Assembly (NCBI GenBank): GCA_946546825.1
Contig: CAMNOK010000006.1
Location: 1 to 46,816, forward strand
Direction of reading: 5' to 3'
Source of the DNA: an uncultured bacterium
GTDB taxonomy: Bacteria; Bacteroidota; Bacteroidia; Bacteroidales; Bacteroidaceae
DNA: 46,816 nucleotides
This document shows positions 9,746-17,820 of this stretch, piece after piece; the stretch's first letter is position 1, and each line of letters begins with the position of its first letter. The notes beneath the pieces were generated by a model. That model was not told the origin of the DNA. It saw only the letters and a program-made list of their open reading frames with translations, and did not search any database. The translations under genes and the position numbers were made by a program.

Positions 9746-10731
9746 GAGAGGTTGGGCATAAAGTGTGACATAATCCATCGGCCGGCTTTTGTTGACATGG
9801 CCAGGCGGAACCACTGATACTTCCGTGTATAGTTCTTTTTGGGAAGAGGAAAGAGTCCCATGTCATGTAGTTTTTTCACGGCAAGCTCCGTTTCTTGTGG
9901 ACTTCTTCGCAGTTGGATGATATGGTACAGGTAGTCCATGGTCAGCTGTGTCACTCTTCTTCTTAAGGCTTCGCGGTCAGTTCCATGCAGGGTGTCGGCC
10001 AGCCTGTCCAGTCTGGTGATGACGGTTAGGTTGTCATCAAGTCTTTTCTCTATATGACAGTTATCTTTGAGATGAGTAGCCGAGCTTTCGTGCTGTCGAT
10101 AGTAGTAGGCTTCGGCCGTTGTTGTTACAAGTTGTTCACAGCGGAGTAGCAGTTGGGGGGTGAATTCTTCATCTTCGGAGTAGGCAGTACCGACAGAAAA
10201 ACGCAGATTGATGGGAAGTTCTGCCTTAAAAATGTAGCTGCAGATGGCTCCTCTGACATTGTTGTCTAGCATAAAGATGGAACCGTCAATGGGTCCTTCA
10301 ATCTGATATTTCTCTGTGTGGTTAACGTTTTTACTGGTCAGTCTGAACGAAACGATATCGGGGTGCATTGTTCTCAACAGTTCGAGGCAGTGCTCGTAAG
10401 GTTGTTGAAGGAGCAGGTCATCGCCGTCAACAAACTGTATATATCTGCCTGTTGCCATGTCCATGCCTCGGTTACGGGCAGCGCTGATGCCACTGTTGGA
10501 TTGTCTAAGGTAGATGATATAGTCCTGCCAAGCCTCCAAATCAGTAATGGCAGGCAGTTGACTTCCGTCATCTATGAGTATGACTTCTCTTTCCCAACTC
10601 TCCAATTGAAGGGAAAGGATACTTTTCAGACATTCTTCAAGCATGTCTGAAGGAGTGTTGTAGGTGGTGACGATGAAGCTGATTAGTGGCTTCTTCTGTA
10701 TATTTTGTGTAAGCATCTGTTCAGTTGGCAT
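9742..10731 (-). CDS. Glycosyltransferase family 2
   Basis: A GT-A-fold enzyme of 329 residues. The nucleotide-binding start ISFIVTTYNTP, the acidic VILIDDGSQ and the DxD-like FVDGDD motif are clear, followed by CSYIFKAELP and EDEEFTPQLLLRCEQ, as in GT2 enzymes of polysaccharide loci. No transmembrane segment is evident, so it probably works at the cytoplasmic membrane face. The ATG at 10731 overlaps the upstream glycosyltransferase by 49 bp; an in-frame ATG at 10716 would overlap by 34 bp and is also possible. Donor sugar unknown. Confidence 0.85.
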   Translation of the reverse strand: MPTEQMLTQNIQKKPLISFIVTTYNTPSDMLEECLKSILSLQLESWEREVILIDDGSQLPAITDLEAWQDYIIYLRQSNSGISAARNRGMDMATGRYIQFVDGDDLLLQQPYEHCLELLRTMHPDIVSFRLTSKNVNHTEKYQIEGPIDGSIFMLDNNVRGAICSYIFKAELPINLRFSVGTAYSEDEEFTPQLLLRCEQLVTTTAEAYYYRQHESSATHLKDNCHIEKRLDDNLTVITRLDRLADTLHGTDREALRRRVTQLTMDYLYHIIQLRRSPQETELAVKKLHDMGLFPLPKKNYTRKYQWFRLAMSTKAGRWIMSHFMPNLS

Positions 10732-11597
10732 AATCGTTTCAGTCCTATGAAATGTAGTAATTTGAGTTTCAATGTCCCGTGAGCATCCATGACGGGCAGT
10801 AAGAGTGGTCCTCCTTTCTTTTCATAGACATCCAGTTGAATGTTCAGGACATGTGCATAGTAGGTTTCCCATGCTTTGGCCAGTTGCGTGTTGTTGGCAG
10901 TGTCAGCTAATACTGGCAGGTGGGCTTCAAGGAGGTCAAGTAGTGCATGTCCATCGGCAGTAGCAGTGATGCCTTTGGGATTGGCATGATAGTAGTACAT
11001 GCCTTCATTGGTGGTGGCTACAATTTGACATTTTTTAAGTAGAAGGGGTAGGGTATATACATCCTCAAAAAGTCTTCCTTCTGGAAACTTCACGTCGCAG
11101 AAAAGCTCCCGCCGATATATCTTATTGCATGCGTATGTGTGTTGATAGGCTTTCCCTTTTAGCCAATAATCTTCCATGTCGGTATAGACATGGTCCGCTG
11201 GAAATAGTTTGTATTGACGGGTAGGGTCTCCATAGTGGACGTAGATGGGATATTCCAGAATGTCGTAGTCGTGATGAATGGCCAACTGCTGCATGAGGGG
11301 GGCTAACGTGTCGGCTTTCATGGTGTCATCACTGTCCACAAAGGTTACATATTCACCGTGTGATTTGGAAAGCCCTTTGTTGCGAGCACTGCTCAGTCCT
11401 CTGTTTTCTTGGCGTACGATTTGTATGCGGTGATCTTCCTGTGCCAGTTTTTTGCAGATTTCGTAACTGTTATCTGTTGATCCATCATCAATAAGTATCA
11501 GCTGATAGTCTCTGAAACTTTGTGTCAGAATGCTTCTGACACATTGTTCCAAAGTCTTTTCTACGTTGTAAACTGGTATAATGATGGATAATTTCAT
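10683..11597 (-). CDS. Glycosyltransferase family 2
   Basis: A 304-residue GT2 enzyme. The start KLSIIIPVYNVEKTLEQCVRS, LILIDDGSTDNS, NRGLSSARNKGL and the metal-binding FVDSDD give a textbook GT-A donor site. RRELFCDVKFPEGRLFEDVYTLP is the usual acceptor-side region. It is the first gene of a three-gene minus-strand set that reads towards leuB. No good Bacteroidota promoter was found in the 50 bp between it and the tRNA-Arg gene, so its start of transcription is unclear. Confidence 0.87.
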   Translation of the reverse strand: MKLSIIIPVYNVEKTLEQCVRSILTQSFRDYQLILIDDGSTDNSYEICKKLAQEDHRIQIVRQENRGLSSARNKGLSKSHGEYVTFVDSDDTMKADTLAPLMQQLAIHHDYDILEYPIYVHYGDPTRQYKLFPADHVYTDMEDYWLKGKAYQHTYACNKIYRRELFCDVKFPEGRLFEDVYTLPLLLKKCQIVATTNEGMYYYHANPKGITATADGHALLDLLEAHLPVLADTANNTQLAKAWETYYAHVLNIQLDVYEKKGGPLLLPVMDAHGTLKLKLLHFIGLKRLCQLNRCLHKIYRRSH

Positions 11598-11605
11598 CCT
11601 ATAAT

Positions 11606-11636
11606 TTTGCTGTTAATGAAATTTTTAGTAATTTTG
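11606..11636 (+). promoter_or_regulatory. Promoter of tRNA-Arg
   Basis: TTTG at 11606-11609, 19 nt, then TAATTTTG at 11629-11636. The expected start lies about 4 nt before the mature tRNA. Confidence 0.65.
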
Positions 11637-11646
11637 CACTCGGTTT

Positions 11647-11720
11647 GGTTCCGTAGCTCAGTTGGATAGAGCAACAGCCTTCTAAGCTGTGGGCCTTGGG
11701 TTCGAATCCCAACGGAATCA
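11647..11720 (+). tRNA. tRNA-Arg (anticodon TCT)
   Basis: The sequence folds as a full cloverleaf. The 7-bp acceptor stem GGTTCCG pairs with CGGAATC (one G-U) and is followed by discriminator A. The D-arm contains AGCTCAGTTGGATAGAGCA, the anticodon stem is ACAGC/GCTGT around loop CTTCTAA, and the T-arm has GGTTCGAATCC. The anticodon at 11681-11683 is TCT, reading AGA (and AGG by wobble). CCA is not encoded. Confidence 0.97.
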
Positions 11721-11727
11721 CCTGGTT

Positions 11728-11756
11728 GAGCATCCTTTTAAGGTTGCTCTTTTTTT
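11728..11756 (+). terminator. Terminator of tRNA-Arg
   Basis: GAGCATCC pairs with GGTTGCTC around a TTTTAA loop (GAGCA/TGCTC plus CC/GG), followed by a run of seven T. The T-run is on the plus strand only. Confidence 0.8.
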
Positions 11757-11797
11757 ATCGTCAGCTCTTGCTGCCCCGACTAAGGCGCTTTTTGATC

Positions 11798-13456
11798 TTA
11801 TATGTTCAGTAAAGCCTTGGCATTGTCAATGGCAGCCGTGGTAATGTTGGAGCCACTAAGCATCTGGGCAATCTCTGTAATTCTTTCTTCTTTTGTCAGT
11901 TGTGACATAGATGTCTGTGTACCACTGGTTGTCTCTTGCTTGGAAACACGGTAGTGTGTAGAGCCGAGAGCAGCAATCTGTGGCAAGTGTGTGATGCTGA
12001 TAACCTGTCGCTCGTTTTTACCCATCTCTTGCATGATTTGTGCCATCTTTTCAGCCACCCGTCCGCTGACACCAGTATCAATCTCGTCGAAGATAATGGT
12101 GGGTAGTTTAACGGCACCGCTGATCATTGCTTTGAGTGATAACATTACACGGGCAATTTCGCCGCCAGAGGCTACCTGGCTGACAGGCATAAGGGATGTG
12201 CTTTTGTTGGCACTGAAGAGGAATACAATCTTGTCAGCGCCATTGGCGGCCAACGGCTTATCTGTAAGTTGCACTTGGAATCTGACGTTGGGTATGCCCA
12301 TGGGAGCAAGTTTCTCCTCAACATTCTTTTCAATGGCTCGTGCCGCCTTAGTGCGTAGTTGGGTGAGTTTTTCTGCTTTTTTCTTGCATATTGTTTGCAG
12401 GCGGTCTATTTGTTGCTGAAGTTCCAGTAACTCTTCGTCAGAGTTGTCGATGTGATTCAGTTGTTCTGTCAGTTCTTCTCTTTTAGCAATCAGTTGGGCT
12501 ACTGTTTCCACATGGAATTTATGTTCTAAGGTGTTCAGCAGGTCCAACCGTTGGTTGATTCGATCGAGTTCTTGTGGATTGAAGTCAATGGTGTCGAGCA
12601 GTTGTGCGATTTCTTGTGATATGTCCTTCAGCTCAATGAAGGTGCTGTCCAGTCTTTCTGCCAGTTCGGTTGCAGGCTGATAGACTTTTTCAATACTGTG
12701 AAGACGTGATACTGCGTTGCGCACTTGAATGCAGGCTCCTGTTGAATCCAGGCTAAGAAGTGCATCGCTATCAAAGATGGCTCCTTTGATTTCCTCGGCA
12801 TGACTCATGGTTTGGCTTTGCTGCTCCAGTTCTTCCTGTTCACCTTCTATAAGCTTTGCGTCGGCCAGTTCCTTATGCTGGAATCTCATGAAGTCCTCGT
12901 TTTGTCGTGTGGAGTCCATGTCGTGTTTCATCTTTTCCAGCCGGGCTGATGCTTGTTGATATTGCTCAAAGGCTTGCTGGTAGTCGATGAGGGTTGACTG
13001 GGTGTTGGCCATGATGTCCACCACGTTCAGTTGAAAGTCCTCTTGGGCAAGTAGTAGGTTTTGATGTTGGCTATGGATGTCAACAAGTTGTTCTCCTAAT
13101 TGCTTCATGAGCGTCAGGGCTACGGGTGTGTCGTTGATGAAGGCACGGCTTTTGCCGTTGGCATTAAGCTCACGGCGGAGAATGGTGTCATCAGCATCGT
13201 AGTCGATGTCGTTCTCGCGGAAGAATTGTTCCAACTTGTATCTGGTCAAATCAAAGTGTGCTTCTATGGAGCATTTGTCCTTTCCTTCCTTAACCATTCG
13301 TGCTTCTGCACGATTGCCAAGCAGCAAGCCGATGGCACCGAGAATGATACTTTTTCCTGCTCCTGTTTCTCCGGTTATGACAGAAAAGCCTGGCTGAAAG
13401 CTGATGTCCAGTCGTTCAATGAGCGCATAGTCTTTGATATTTAATTGTTTAAGCAT
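11798..13456 (-). CDS. recN: DNA repair protein RecN
   Basis: An SMC-like ATPase that helps repair double-strand breaks by bridging DNA ends. The N-terminus LKQLNIKDYALIERLDISF and Walker A GETGAGKS (29-36) are followed by coiled-coil arms (about 150-380, rich in Glu, Gln and Leu). The ABC signature region VASGGEIARVMLSLK comes next, then Walker B TIIFDEIDTGVSG (from 453). The 552 residues are normal. It is the last gene of the dnaN-exonuclease-DUF4835-recN run, starting 7 bp after the DUF4835 gene. It overlaps no other gene at its 3' end. Confidence 0.96.
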   Translation of the reverse strand: MLKQLNIKDYALIERLDISFQPGFSVITGETGAGKSIILGAIGLLLGNRAEARMVKEGKDKCSIEAHFDLTRYKLEQFFRENDIDYDADDTILRRELNANGKSRAFINDTPVALTLMKQLGEQLVDIHSQHQNLLLAQEDFQLNVVDIMANTQSTLIDYQQAFEQYQQASARLEKMKHDMDSTRQNEDFMRFQHKELADAKLIEGEQEELEQQSQTMSHAEEIKGAIFDSDALLSLDSTGACIQVRNAVSRLHSIEKVYQPATELAERLDSTFIELKDISQEIAQLLDTIDFNPQELDRINQRLDLLNTLEHKFHVETVAQLIAKREELTEQLNHIDNSDEELLELQQQIDRLQTICKKKAEKLTQLRTKAARAIEKNVEEKLAPMGIPNVRFQVQLTDKPLAANGADKIVFLFSANKSTSLMPVSQVASGGEIARVMLSLKAMISGAVKLPTIIFDEIDTGVSGRVAEKMAQIMQEMGKNERQVISITHLPQIAALGSTHYRVSKQETTSGTQTSMSQLTKEERITEIAQMLSGSNITTAAIDNAKALLNI

Positions 13457-13463
13457 CTTTTTC

Positions 13464-14381
13464 TTATTCCATGATTTTGTTCCACGCTGTGGTGAGGCTG
13501 GGGTTGATGTTGAAGAGAATGTCGTGAACGGTTTGTTTCTCTTTTTGTGTTCCTTTGCTTTTATAGATATTGGCCAGTTCGTCTCGTTTGTATTCTGTCC
13601 AAAGCTGTGGTACCATACTCAACGGCTTGTCTTCGTGGCATTTCTTCAGTTGTTCTTCCAATGCGGTGGTGATGTTGGTGCGCCCTCGCTCCACGTTGGA
13701 AGCCATCTCGTCAAGTCCTTGTCGATAGTAGTCATACTGCAGTTGTCGGAAGGGTTTCATCCCGGGATCCAGATAGTCGTTGATGATGGCGAACCGGTTT
13801 TTGTCGCTGTCGAACGATTTCCATCCGGGGAAGTCCAGACTTTGAGCGTTGTTGGTCAGATTCATACAACGCTGGAGCACGTCTTCGCCTCCCATGGGTG
13901 CAAATGTATCAAGGTTGATGCCGATGATGAGCAGTGCATAATAGCCGATGAGGGCCGTCAGCTGGTTGTCAATAATTTCCTCGTTGAATTCAAGCTGGTC
14001 AAATTGTGCGAAGGGAAAACTGAACTCATTGTCCTTTATGCTGAAGATGGTTGTTGTGTAGGCTGAGTTATAGACGGGGCGTGTGGCCTGTATCATGGCA
14101 CTGCAGGTAAAAAGGTTGCTCTCGCGGTTGTATTTCGTGATGGTAATGTTGAAACTACAGCCGATGCGCTCGTTTTTTTGAAACTGCAGGTTTGTCCATT
14201 GATGGTCGTTGACGAACTGCTCCAGTGTTTGTTGCAGATTGTCGAAGACGGTTTTGTCAGTTCCTTGTATCTGGTTGGAATTGACAATGATTTTGGCCTC
14301 CAGTTCCTGTGCCGTTGCCGTCATGCCTGTTGCGAAGAGCAGACAGAGCAGCAGAGCGATTTTTTTCAGTTTGTTGCGCAT
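13464..14381 (-). CDS. DUF4835 / PorD-like secreted protein
   Basis: A 305-residue Bacteroidota-specific protein. Residues 1-25 form a signal peptide (LLLCLLFATGMTATAQ, cleavage after the last AQ). The mature part starts ELEAKIIVNSNQIQGTDKTVF, a segment typical of the DUF4835 family, and contains GYYALLIIGINLDTFAPMGG. The family has been called PorD in some annotations and linked to type IX secretion; nothing in the sequence itself proves that. It should be periplasmic or attached to the outer membrane. It lies 15 bp after the exonuclease gene and 7 bp before recN, and the linkage to recN is common in the phylum. Confidence 0.85.
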   Translation of the reverse strand: MRNKLKKIALLLCLLFATGMTATAQELEAKIIVNSNQIQGTDKTVFDNLQQTLEQFVNDHQWTNLQFQKNERIGCSFNITITKYNRESNLFTCSAMIQATRPVYNSAYTTTIFSIKDNEFSFPFAQFDQLEFNEEIIDNQLTALIGYYALLIIGINLDTFAPMGGEDVLQRCMNLTNNAQSLDFPGWKSFDSDKNRFAIINDYLDPGMKPFRQLQYDYYRQGLDEMASNVERGRTNITTALEEQLKKCHEDKPLSMVPQLWTEYKRDELANIYKSKGTQKEKQTVHDILFNINPSLTTAWNKIME

Positions 14382-14396
14382 GGTTTGGTCGGGAGC

Positions 14397-15263
14397 TTAC
14401 GAGTTTGACTGTCGTGTGTTGAATTCTCTTAGGCGTATGCGGGTGAGTACTTGCTTGGTATTGTTGGTGAAATCACCAGCGAGCATCCAGTTAAAGTAGC
14501 CAGGGTCCTTGCGAAGTACGTCAACGACAGCCATGCCTTTGTATTTACCGAAGTTGAAGACTTCTTGTCGTTGAGGCTTTCCATCGGGGCCTATGACGGT
14601 TTTCCCGTCATTTCCTTTAAGCTCGCGCCACACAATTCGTCCGGCGAAATCGACGTTGTCGTTCTGTTTAGAGAATGCAGCCAGAGCGTCCATGTCGTTG
14701 GGCAGATGCTTGTCCTGTTCGGGCTGTGTAGCCGGGTTGTATTTGTCCAGCTGGCCTTGCAGTACGCGGTAGGTGGCTTCTGTATCTTGGTCAGCGCGGT
14801 GGGCTTCAAAGTCATCTTCCATCTTGCGTCCGCAATAGAAGCGGTAGGCTGCAGCCAGGTTGCGGCGTTCCATTTTGTGATAGATGGTCTGTACGTCAAT
14901 GAGTCGGCAGCGTGAGAAGTCGAAGTCGATGCCGGCGCGAAGGAATTCTTCTGCCAACAGAGGCACGTCGAAGTGGTTAGAGTTGAATCCGGCAAAGTCA
15001 CAGCCGGTAAATTTCTCGCAAAGTGAGGCTGCCAATTGTTTGAAGGTCGGAGCCGAGGCCACGTCGTCGTTACTGATGCCTGTGAGGGCTGTTACTTCTG
15101 CTGGTATTCGGATTCCGGGATTGACGAAGATGTTTTCCCGTTCTTCTTTTCCGTCGGGGTGTATGATAATATAGGACAGTTGAATAATCCTGTCCTTAAC
15201 AATATCAAGCCCCGTAGTCTCCAGATCGAAGACTACGAGGGGCTTTGTGAGGTTTAGTTTCAT
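14397..15263 (-). CDS. DnaQ-like 3'-5' exonuclease
   Basis: A DEDDh exonuclease, probably a DNA proofreading or ssDNA-trimming enzyme. Exo I is VVFDLETTG (D13, E15), Exo II includes NSNHFDVPLL (D99) and Exo III is HRADQD (H155, D160). The catalytic domain covers about 8-175. A separate C-terminal domain (about 230-285) with FGKYKGMAVVDVL and DPGYFNWML resembles the small domain found in exodeoxyribonuclease X-type proteins. That makes it unlike a bare Pol III epsilon subunit, so dnaQ is not assigned. It starts 18 bp after dnaN, suggesting co-expression with the sliding clamp. Confidence 0.88.
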   Translation of the reverse strand: MKLNLTKPLVVFDLETTGLDIVKDRIIQLSYIIIHPDGKEERENIFVNPGIRIPAEVTALTGISNDDVASAPTFKQLAASLCEKFTGCDFAGFNSNHFDVPLLAEEFLRAGIDFDFSRCRLIDVQTIYHKMERRNLAAAYRFYCGRKMEDDFEAHRADQDTEATYRVLQGQLDKYNPATQPEQDKHLPNDMDALAAFSKQNDNVDFAGRIVWRELKGNDGKTVIGPDGKPQRQEVFNFGKYKGMAVVDVLRKDPGYFNWMLAGDFTNNTKQVLTRIRLREFNTRQSNS

Positions 15264-15281
15264 ATATTGCGTATTCTCTTC

Positions 15282-16406
15282 TTAGTCGTTCAGCAGCATC
15301 GGCATGATAAGCATCAGGATGTCTTCATCTTCTGGTTGCTCGGCGGGAACGATGATGCCGGCCCGGCTTGGGTCTGCCAATTCAATGTTGATGTCGTCAG
15401 ACTCCATGTTGTTCAGAATTTCAGAGATAGAGCTTCCCTTGAAACCGATGTTCATGGTCTGTCCGTTGTATTCACAGGGAAGTTCTTCGCGGGCGCTGGT
15501 TGCGAAGTCGATGTCTTCAGAAGAGAGCTCCAGCTTTCCGGCTTCAAGGTGGAAGCGAATCAGCTGGCTGCTTTCGCTGGCAAAGGGCAGCACACGGCGA
15601 ATGGCACCGATGAGTGCGCGACGGTCGATGGTGAGTTGGTTGGGATTGTTCTGTGGGATGACAGAATTGTAGTTAGGGTAGCGTCCTTCGATGAGACGAC
15701 AGGTTAGACATCCGTCTGTAAAGGTTATCTCGGCATTGCGTTCATCGAATTTTACAATCACATCGCCGGTGTCTTTGCTGAGTACGTTTTTCAGTAGTGT
15801 AGCCGGCTTTTTGGGCAAGATGAATGCTGCGGGTGTCTCGCTCTTAATGGAGAAATTCTTGTTTCTCACAAGCTTGTGTCCGTCACTGGCAACAATGGCA
15901 AGGCTGTCGGGCGTCAGGTCGAAGTATATACCGTTCATCACGGGGCGCAACTCGTCTTGGGCTGTAGCGAAGAGTGAGCGGTTGATGTTGTCGGCAAGCA
16001 CTGTTGCTTGTATGCTAATTGTGGCAGCATTTTCTGGCAGCTGCTGCATGCGTGGGTATTCGTCGGCATTCTGTGCGGTGAAGTTATATAGACCATTCTG
16101 GTAGAGAATACGGATGGTAAGGTTCTGAGTGTCCACCTCAAATGTGAGAGGCTGTTCAGGCAGTTCTTTGACAGCATCGAGCACGGTGCGATTGGGTACG
16201 GCGAAGCATCCTTCGCCATCGCTTTCGGTCAGTTCTAAGGCTGACTGCATCATGTTTTCGCTATCACTGGCAGTGATGGTAAGCACTCCGTTTCTGACTT
16301 CGAAGAGGAAGCTGTCGAGTATGGGCAGCGAGTTTTTGCTGTTGATAACTTTGGCCAAGGTCTGCAGTCTGCTGCAGAGGGCTGCGCTTGAAAGTGTAAA
16401 TCTCAT
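15282..16406 (-). CDS. dnaN: DNA polymerase III sliding clamp (beta subunit)
   Basis: A ring-forming processivity factor that tethers polymerase to DNA. It has 374 residues in three similar domains; characteristic pieces are MRFTLSSAALCSRLQTLAKVI, SLPILDSFLFEV, GRYPNYNSVIP and the C-terminal LIMPMLLND. It begins an operon with an exonuclease, a DUF4835 gene and recN, and is divergent from a DUF3127 gene. dnaA is not adjacent, as is usual in Bacteroidota. Confidence 0.96.
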   Translation of the reverse strand: MRFTLSSAALCSRLQTLAKVINSKNSLPILDSFLFEVRNGVLTITASDSENMMQSALELTESDGEGCFAVPNRTVLDAVKELPEQPLTFEVDTQNLTIRILYQNGLYNFTAQNADEYPRMQQLPENAATISIQATVLADNINRSLFATAQDELRPVMNGIYFDLTPDSLAIVASDGHKLVRNKNFSIKSETPAAFILPKKPATLLKNVLSKDTGDVIVKFDERNAEITFTDGCLTCRLIEGRYPNYNSVIPQNNPNQLTIDRRALIGAIRRVLPFASESSQLIRFHLEAGKLELSSEDIDFATSAREELPCEYNGQTMNIGFKGSSISEILNNMESDDINIELADPSRAGIIVPAEQPEDEDILMLIMPMLLND

Positions 16407-16446
16407 TTTGATATGATGCTTTTTGGTTTATATTCTGATTGCAGCA

Positions 16447-16478
16447 CAAAAATACAAAAAATCATTCTTTGATGCAAA
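16447..16478 (-). promoter_or_regulatory. Promoter of dnaN operon
   Basis: On the minus strand, TTTG (plus 16475-16478), 20 nt, then TATTTTTG (plus 16447-16454), a full match to the Bacteroidota consensus. The start of transcription is near 16441, giving a leader of about 35 nt. Confidence 0.72.
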
Positions 16479-16494
16479 AAAAACATTGGAAAAG

Positions 16495-16526
16495 TTTCGC
16501 ATTTTAGAACTATTTTATTAATTTCG
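16495..16526 (+). promoter_or_regulatory. Promoter of the DUF3127 gene
   Basis: TTTC at 16495-16498, 20 nt, then TAATTTCG at 16519-16526. Both boxes deviate by one base from consensus. It lies back to back with the dnaN promoter. Confidence 0.5.
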
Positions 16527-16582
16527 CCTGCTGAAAGAATTATCTGAGTACATAGTGTAACATTATAAATTAGCAATAAAGA

Positions 16583-17014
16583 ATGGAATTACAAGGAAAA
16601 GTAATTGCTGAGACCCCGGAGAGAAGTGGAACCTCAGCCCGTGGTGATTGGAAGGTGAAGGGATTTGTCATTGAAACTCATGACAACTATCCCCGTAAGA
16701 TGATGTTTGAGGTTTTTGGTGAAGATCGTCTTCGCCGTTTCAATATACAGGTAGGCCAGGAAGTAATGGTGTCTTTTGATATTGACGCTCATGAGTATAA
16801 TGGCCGTTGGTTTAATAGCATTCGTGCTTTTGACGTGCGTCTGGTTGATCCAGCAGCCGTTGGCGCTTCGGTAGGCACTCAGACTGCACCGGCAGCCAGC
16901 GCTTTTACTGCTCCGGCAGCTGCTCCCGCTGCATCAGTTGGTGCAGAGGCTCCGTTCCCACCGGCTCCTGAGGCCGGGGCAGGCGAGGGGTCACAGGACG
17001 ATCTGCCCTTCTAA
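16583..17014 (+). CDS. DUF3127 protein with SSB-like C-terminal tip
   Basis: A 143-residue protein of the DUF3127 family. Residues 1-88 look like a small OB-fold-type beta domain: MELQGKVIAETPERSG, GDWKVKGFVIET, KMMFEVFGED and QEVMVSFDIDAHEYNGRWF. A flexible Ala/Pro-rich linker (about 90-130) follows, and the chain ends SQDDLPF. That layout (OB domain, disordered linker, acidic-hydrophobic tip) parallels single-stranded DNA-binding protein, whose DDDIPF-like tip recruits repair proteins. A ssDNA-binding or SSB-partner role is an inference. It is divergently transcribed from dnaN. Confidence 0.85.
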   Translation: MELQGKVIAETPERSGTSARGDWKVKGFVIETHDNYPRKMMFEVFGEDRLRRFNIQVGQEVMVSFDIDAHEYNGRWFNSIRAFDVRLVDPAAVGASVGTQTAPAASAFTAPAAAPAASVGAEAPFPPAPEAGAGEGSQDDLPF

Positions 17015-17057
17015 GTTCTGCTGGTTATAGAAACGATGTGAGGAGAAGTAGGTTTTC

Positions 17058-17699
17058 TTAACGCTTCTCTTCACTGAAAATCCGCTCGAATTGCTTCCGC
17101 AGTTCGGGCGGATTGCTGATAATGCGGCGTATCTCTTCCAGATATTGATGGTTGGGAGAGCCTGGAATCCATAGTGTGATGTAGCCGTGGTGGGAGTATT
17201 TGTTCTGCATGTGCTCAAAAAAACGCAGCCAATGTTCTTCGCGACTCTTCTCGGGGTATTGCTCAAGGCCAAACTGAACGGTGCGTCGGAATACCACTTC
17301 GGGGTCCAGATCACGGTCGGCCTCGGCCACAATTTTTCCGTAGATGTTGCGGGGCGCATGACTGGAGGACGCACGATGATCTTCCACCGCTTCGCGCATG
17401 ATTTTCACTTGGTCCTCCGTAAACCATTTGCGTAGTCGCTGGTCGGCCTGCAAAATCTTACCGCCTGTAAGATGATGAATGGCCCGTGGCCCGCTCATGC
17501 CCAAATCGTGGTAGGCAGCTGCTATGTAGGCCATGTTCTGGTTGGCCCCGGTCTTGCGGGCCAAAACCAGACTGCGTTCAATGACACGCTTTACATGTGC
17601 CAGACCGTGAGATGGTCCGAAAGTCGTGTAGCGAGGTAGTATCTGCGTCTCAACAAAATTCATCAATTCCAGATTGACGTGGTTTTCTTCGGTCTGCAT
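17058..17699 (-). CDS. HD-domain metal-dependent phosphohydrolase
   Basis: A 213-residue protein with a classic HD fold: GPSHGLAHVKRVIERSLVLA supplies the first His (H31), AAYHDLGMSG the HD pair (H64, D65), and VEDHRASSS plus VAEADRDLDPE the distal His and Asp ligands. Such proteins hydrolyse nucleotides or cyclic nucleotides; the substrate cannot be told from sequence. It converges with the DUF3127 gene (43 bp between the stops) and is divergent from menA, sharing the palindromic promoter region. Confidence 0.82.
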   Translation of the reverse strand: MQTEENHVNLELMNFVETQILPRYTTFGPSHGLAHVKRVIERSLVLARKTGANQNMAYIAAAYHDLGMSGPRAIHHLTGGKILQADQRLRKWFTEDQVKIMREAVEDHRASSSHAPRNIYGKIVAEADRDLDPEVVFRRTVQFGLEQYPEKSREEHWLRFFEHMQNKYSHHGYITLWIPGSPNHQYLEEIRRIISNPPELRKQFERIFSEEKR

Positions 17700-17734
17700 G
17701 TGTCAGTGTTTTATAATCTTGTATATGGCATGTG

Positions 17735-17766
17735 CTTGCAAAATTACAAAAAAATATGTAACTTTG
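17735..17766 (+). promoter_or_regulatory. menA promoter, half of a palindromic divergent promoter
   Basis: CTTG at 17735-17738, 20 nt, TAACTTTG at 17759-17766. The start would be near 17772, about 49 nt before the menA ATG. It overlaps the minus-strand promoter almost completely. Confidence 0.65.
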
Positions 17767-17770
17767 CAAG
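17739..17770 (-). promoter_or_regulatory. HD-gene promoter, other half of the palindrome
   Basis: Read on minus: CTTG (plus 17767-17770), 20 nt, TAATTTTG (plus 17739-17746). It is the mirror image of the menA promoter, with arms CTTGCAAAATTACA and TGTAACTTTGCAAG. Confidence 0.65.
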
Positions 17771-17820
17771 CGGAAATGGTAACAGTCGTCAAAAACTGAT
17801 TAGATTAATACCAAAGAAAT

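Noticed and set aside
13434..14066. A 210-residue open frame on the plus strand
   Set aside because: It is a shadow of the DUF4835 gene, which has a clear signal peptide and fits the operon spacing.
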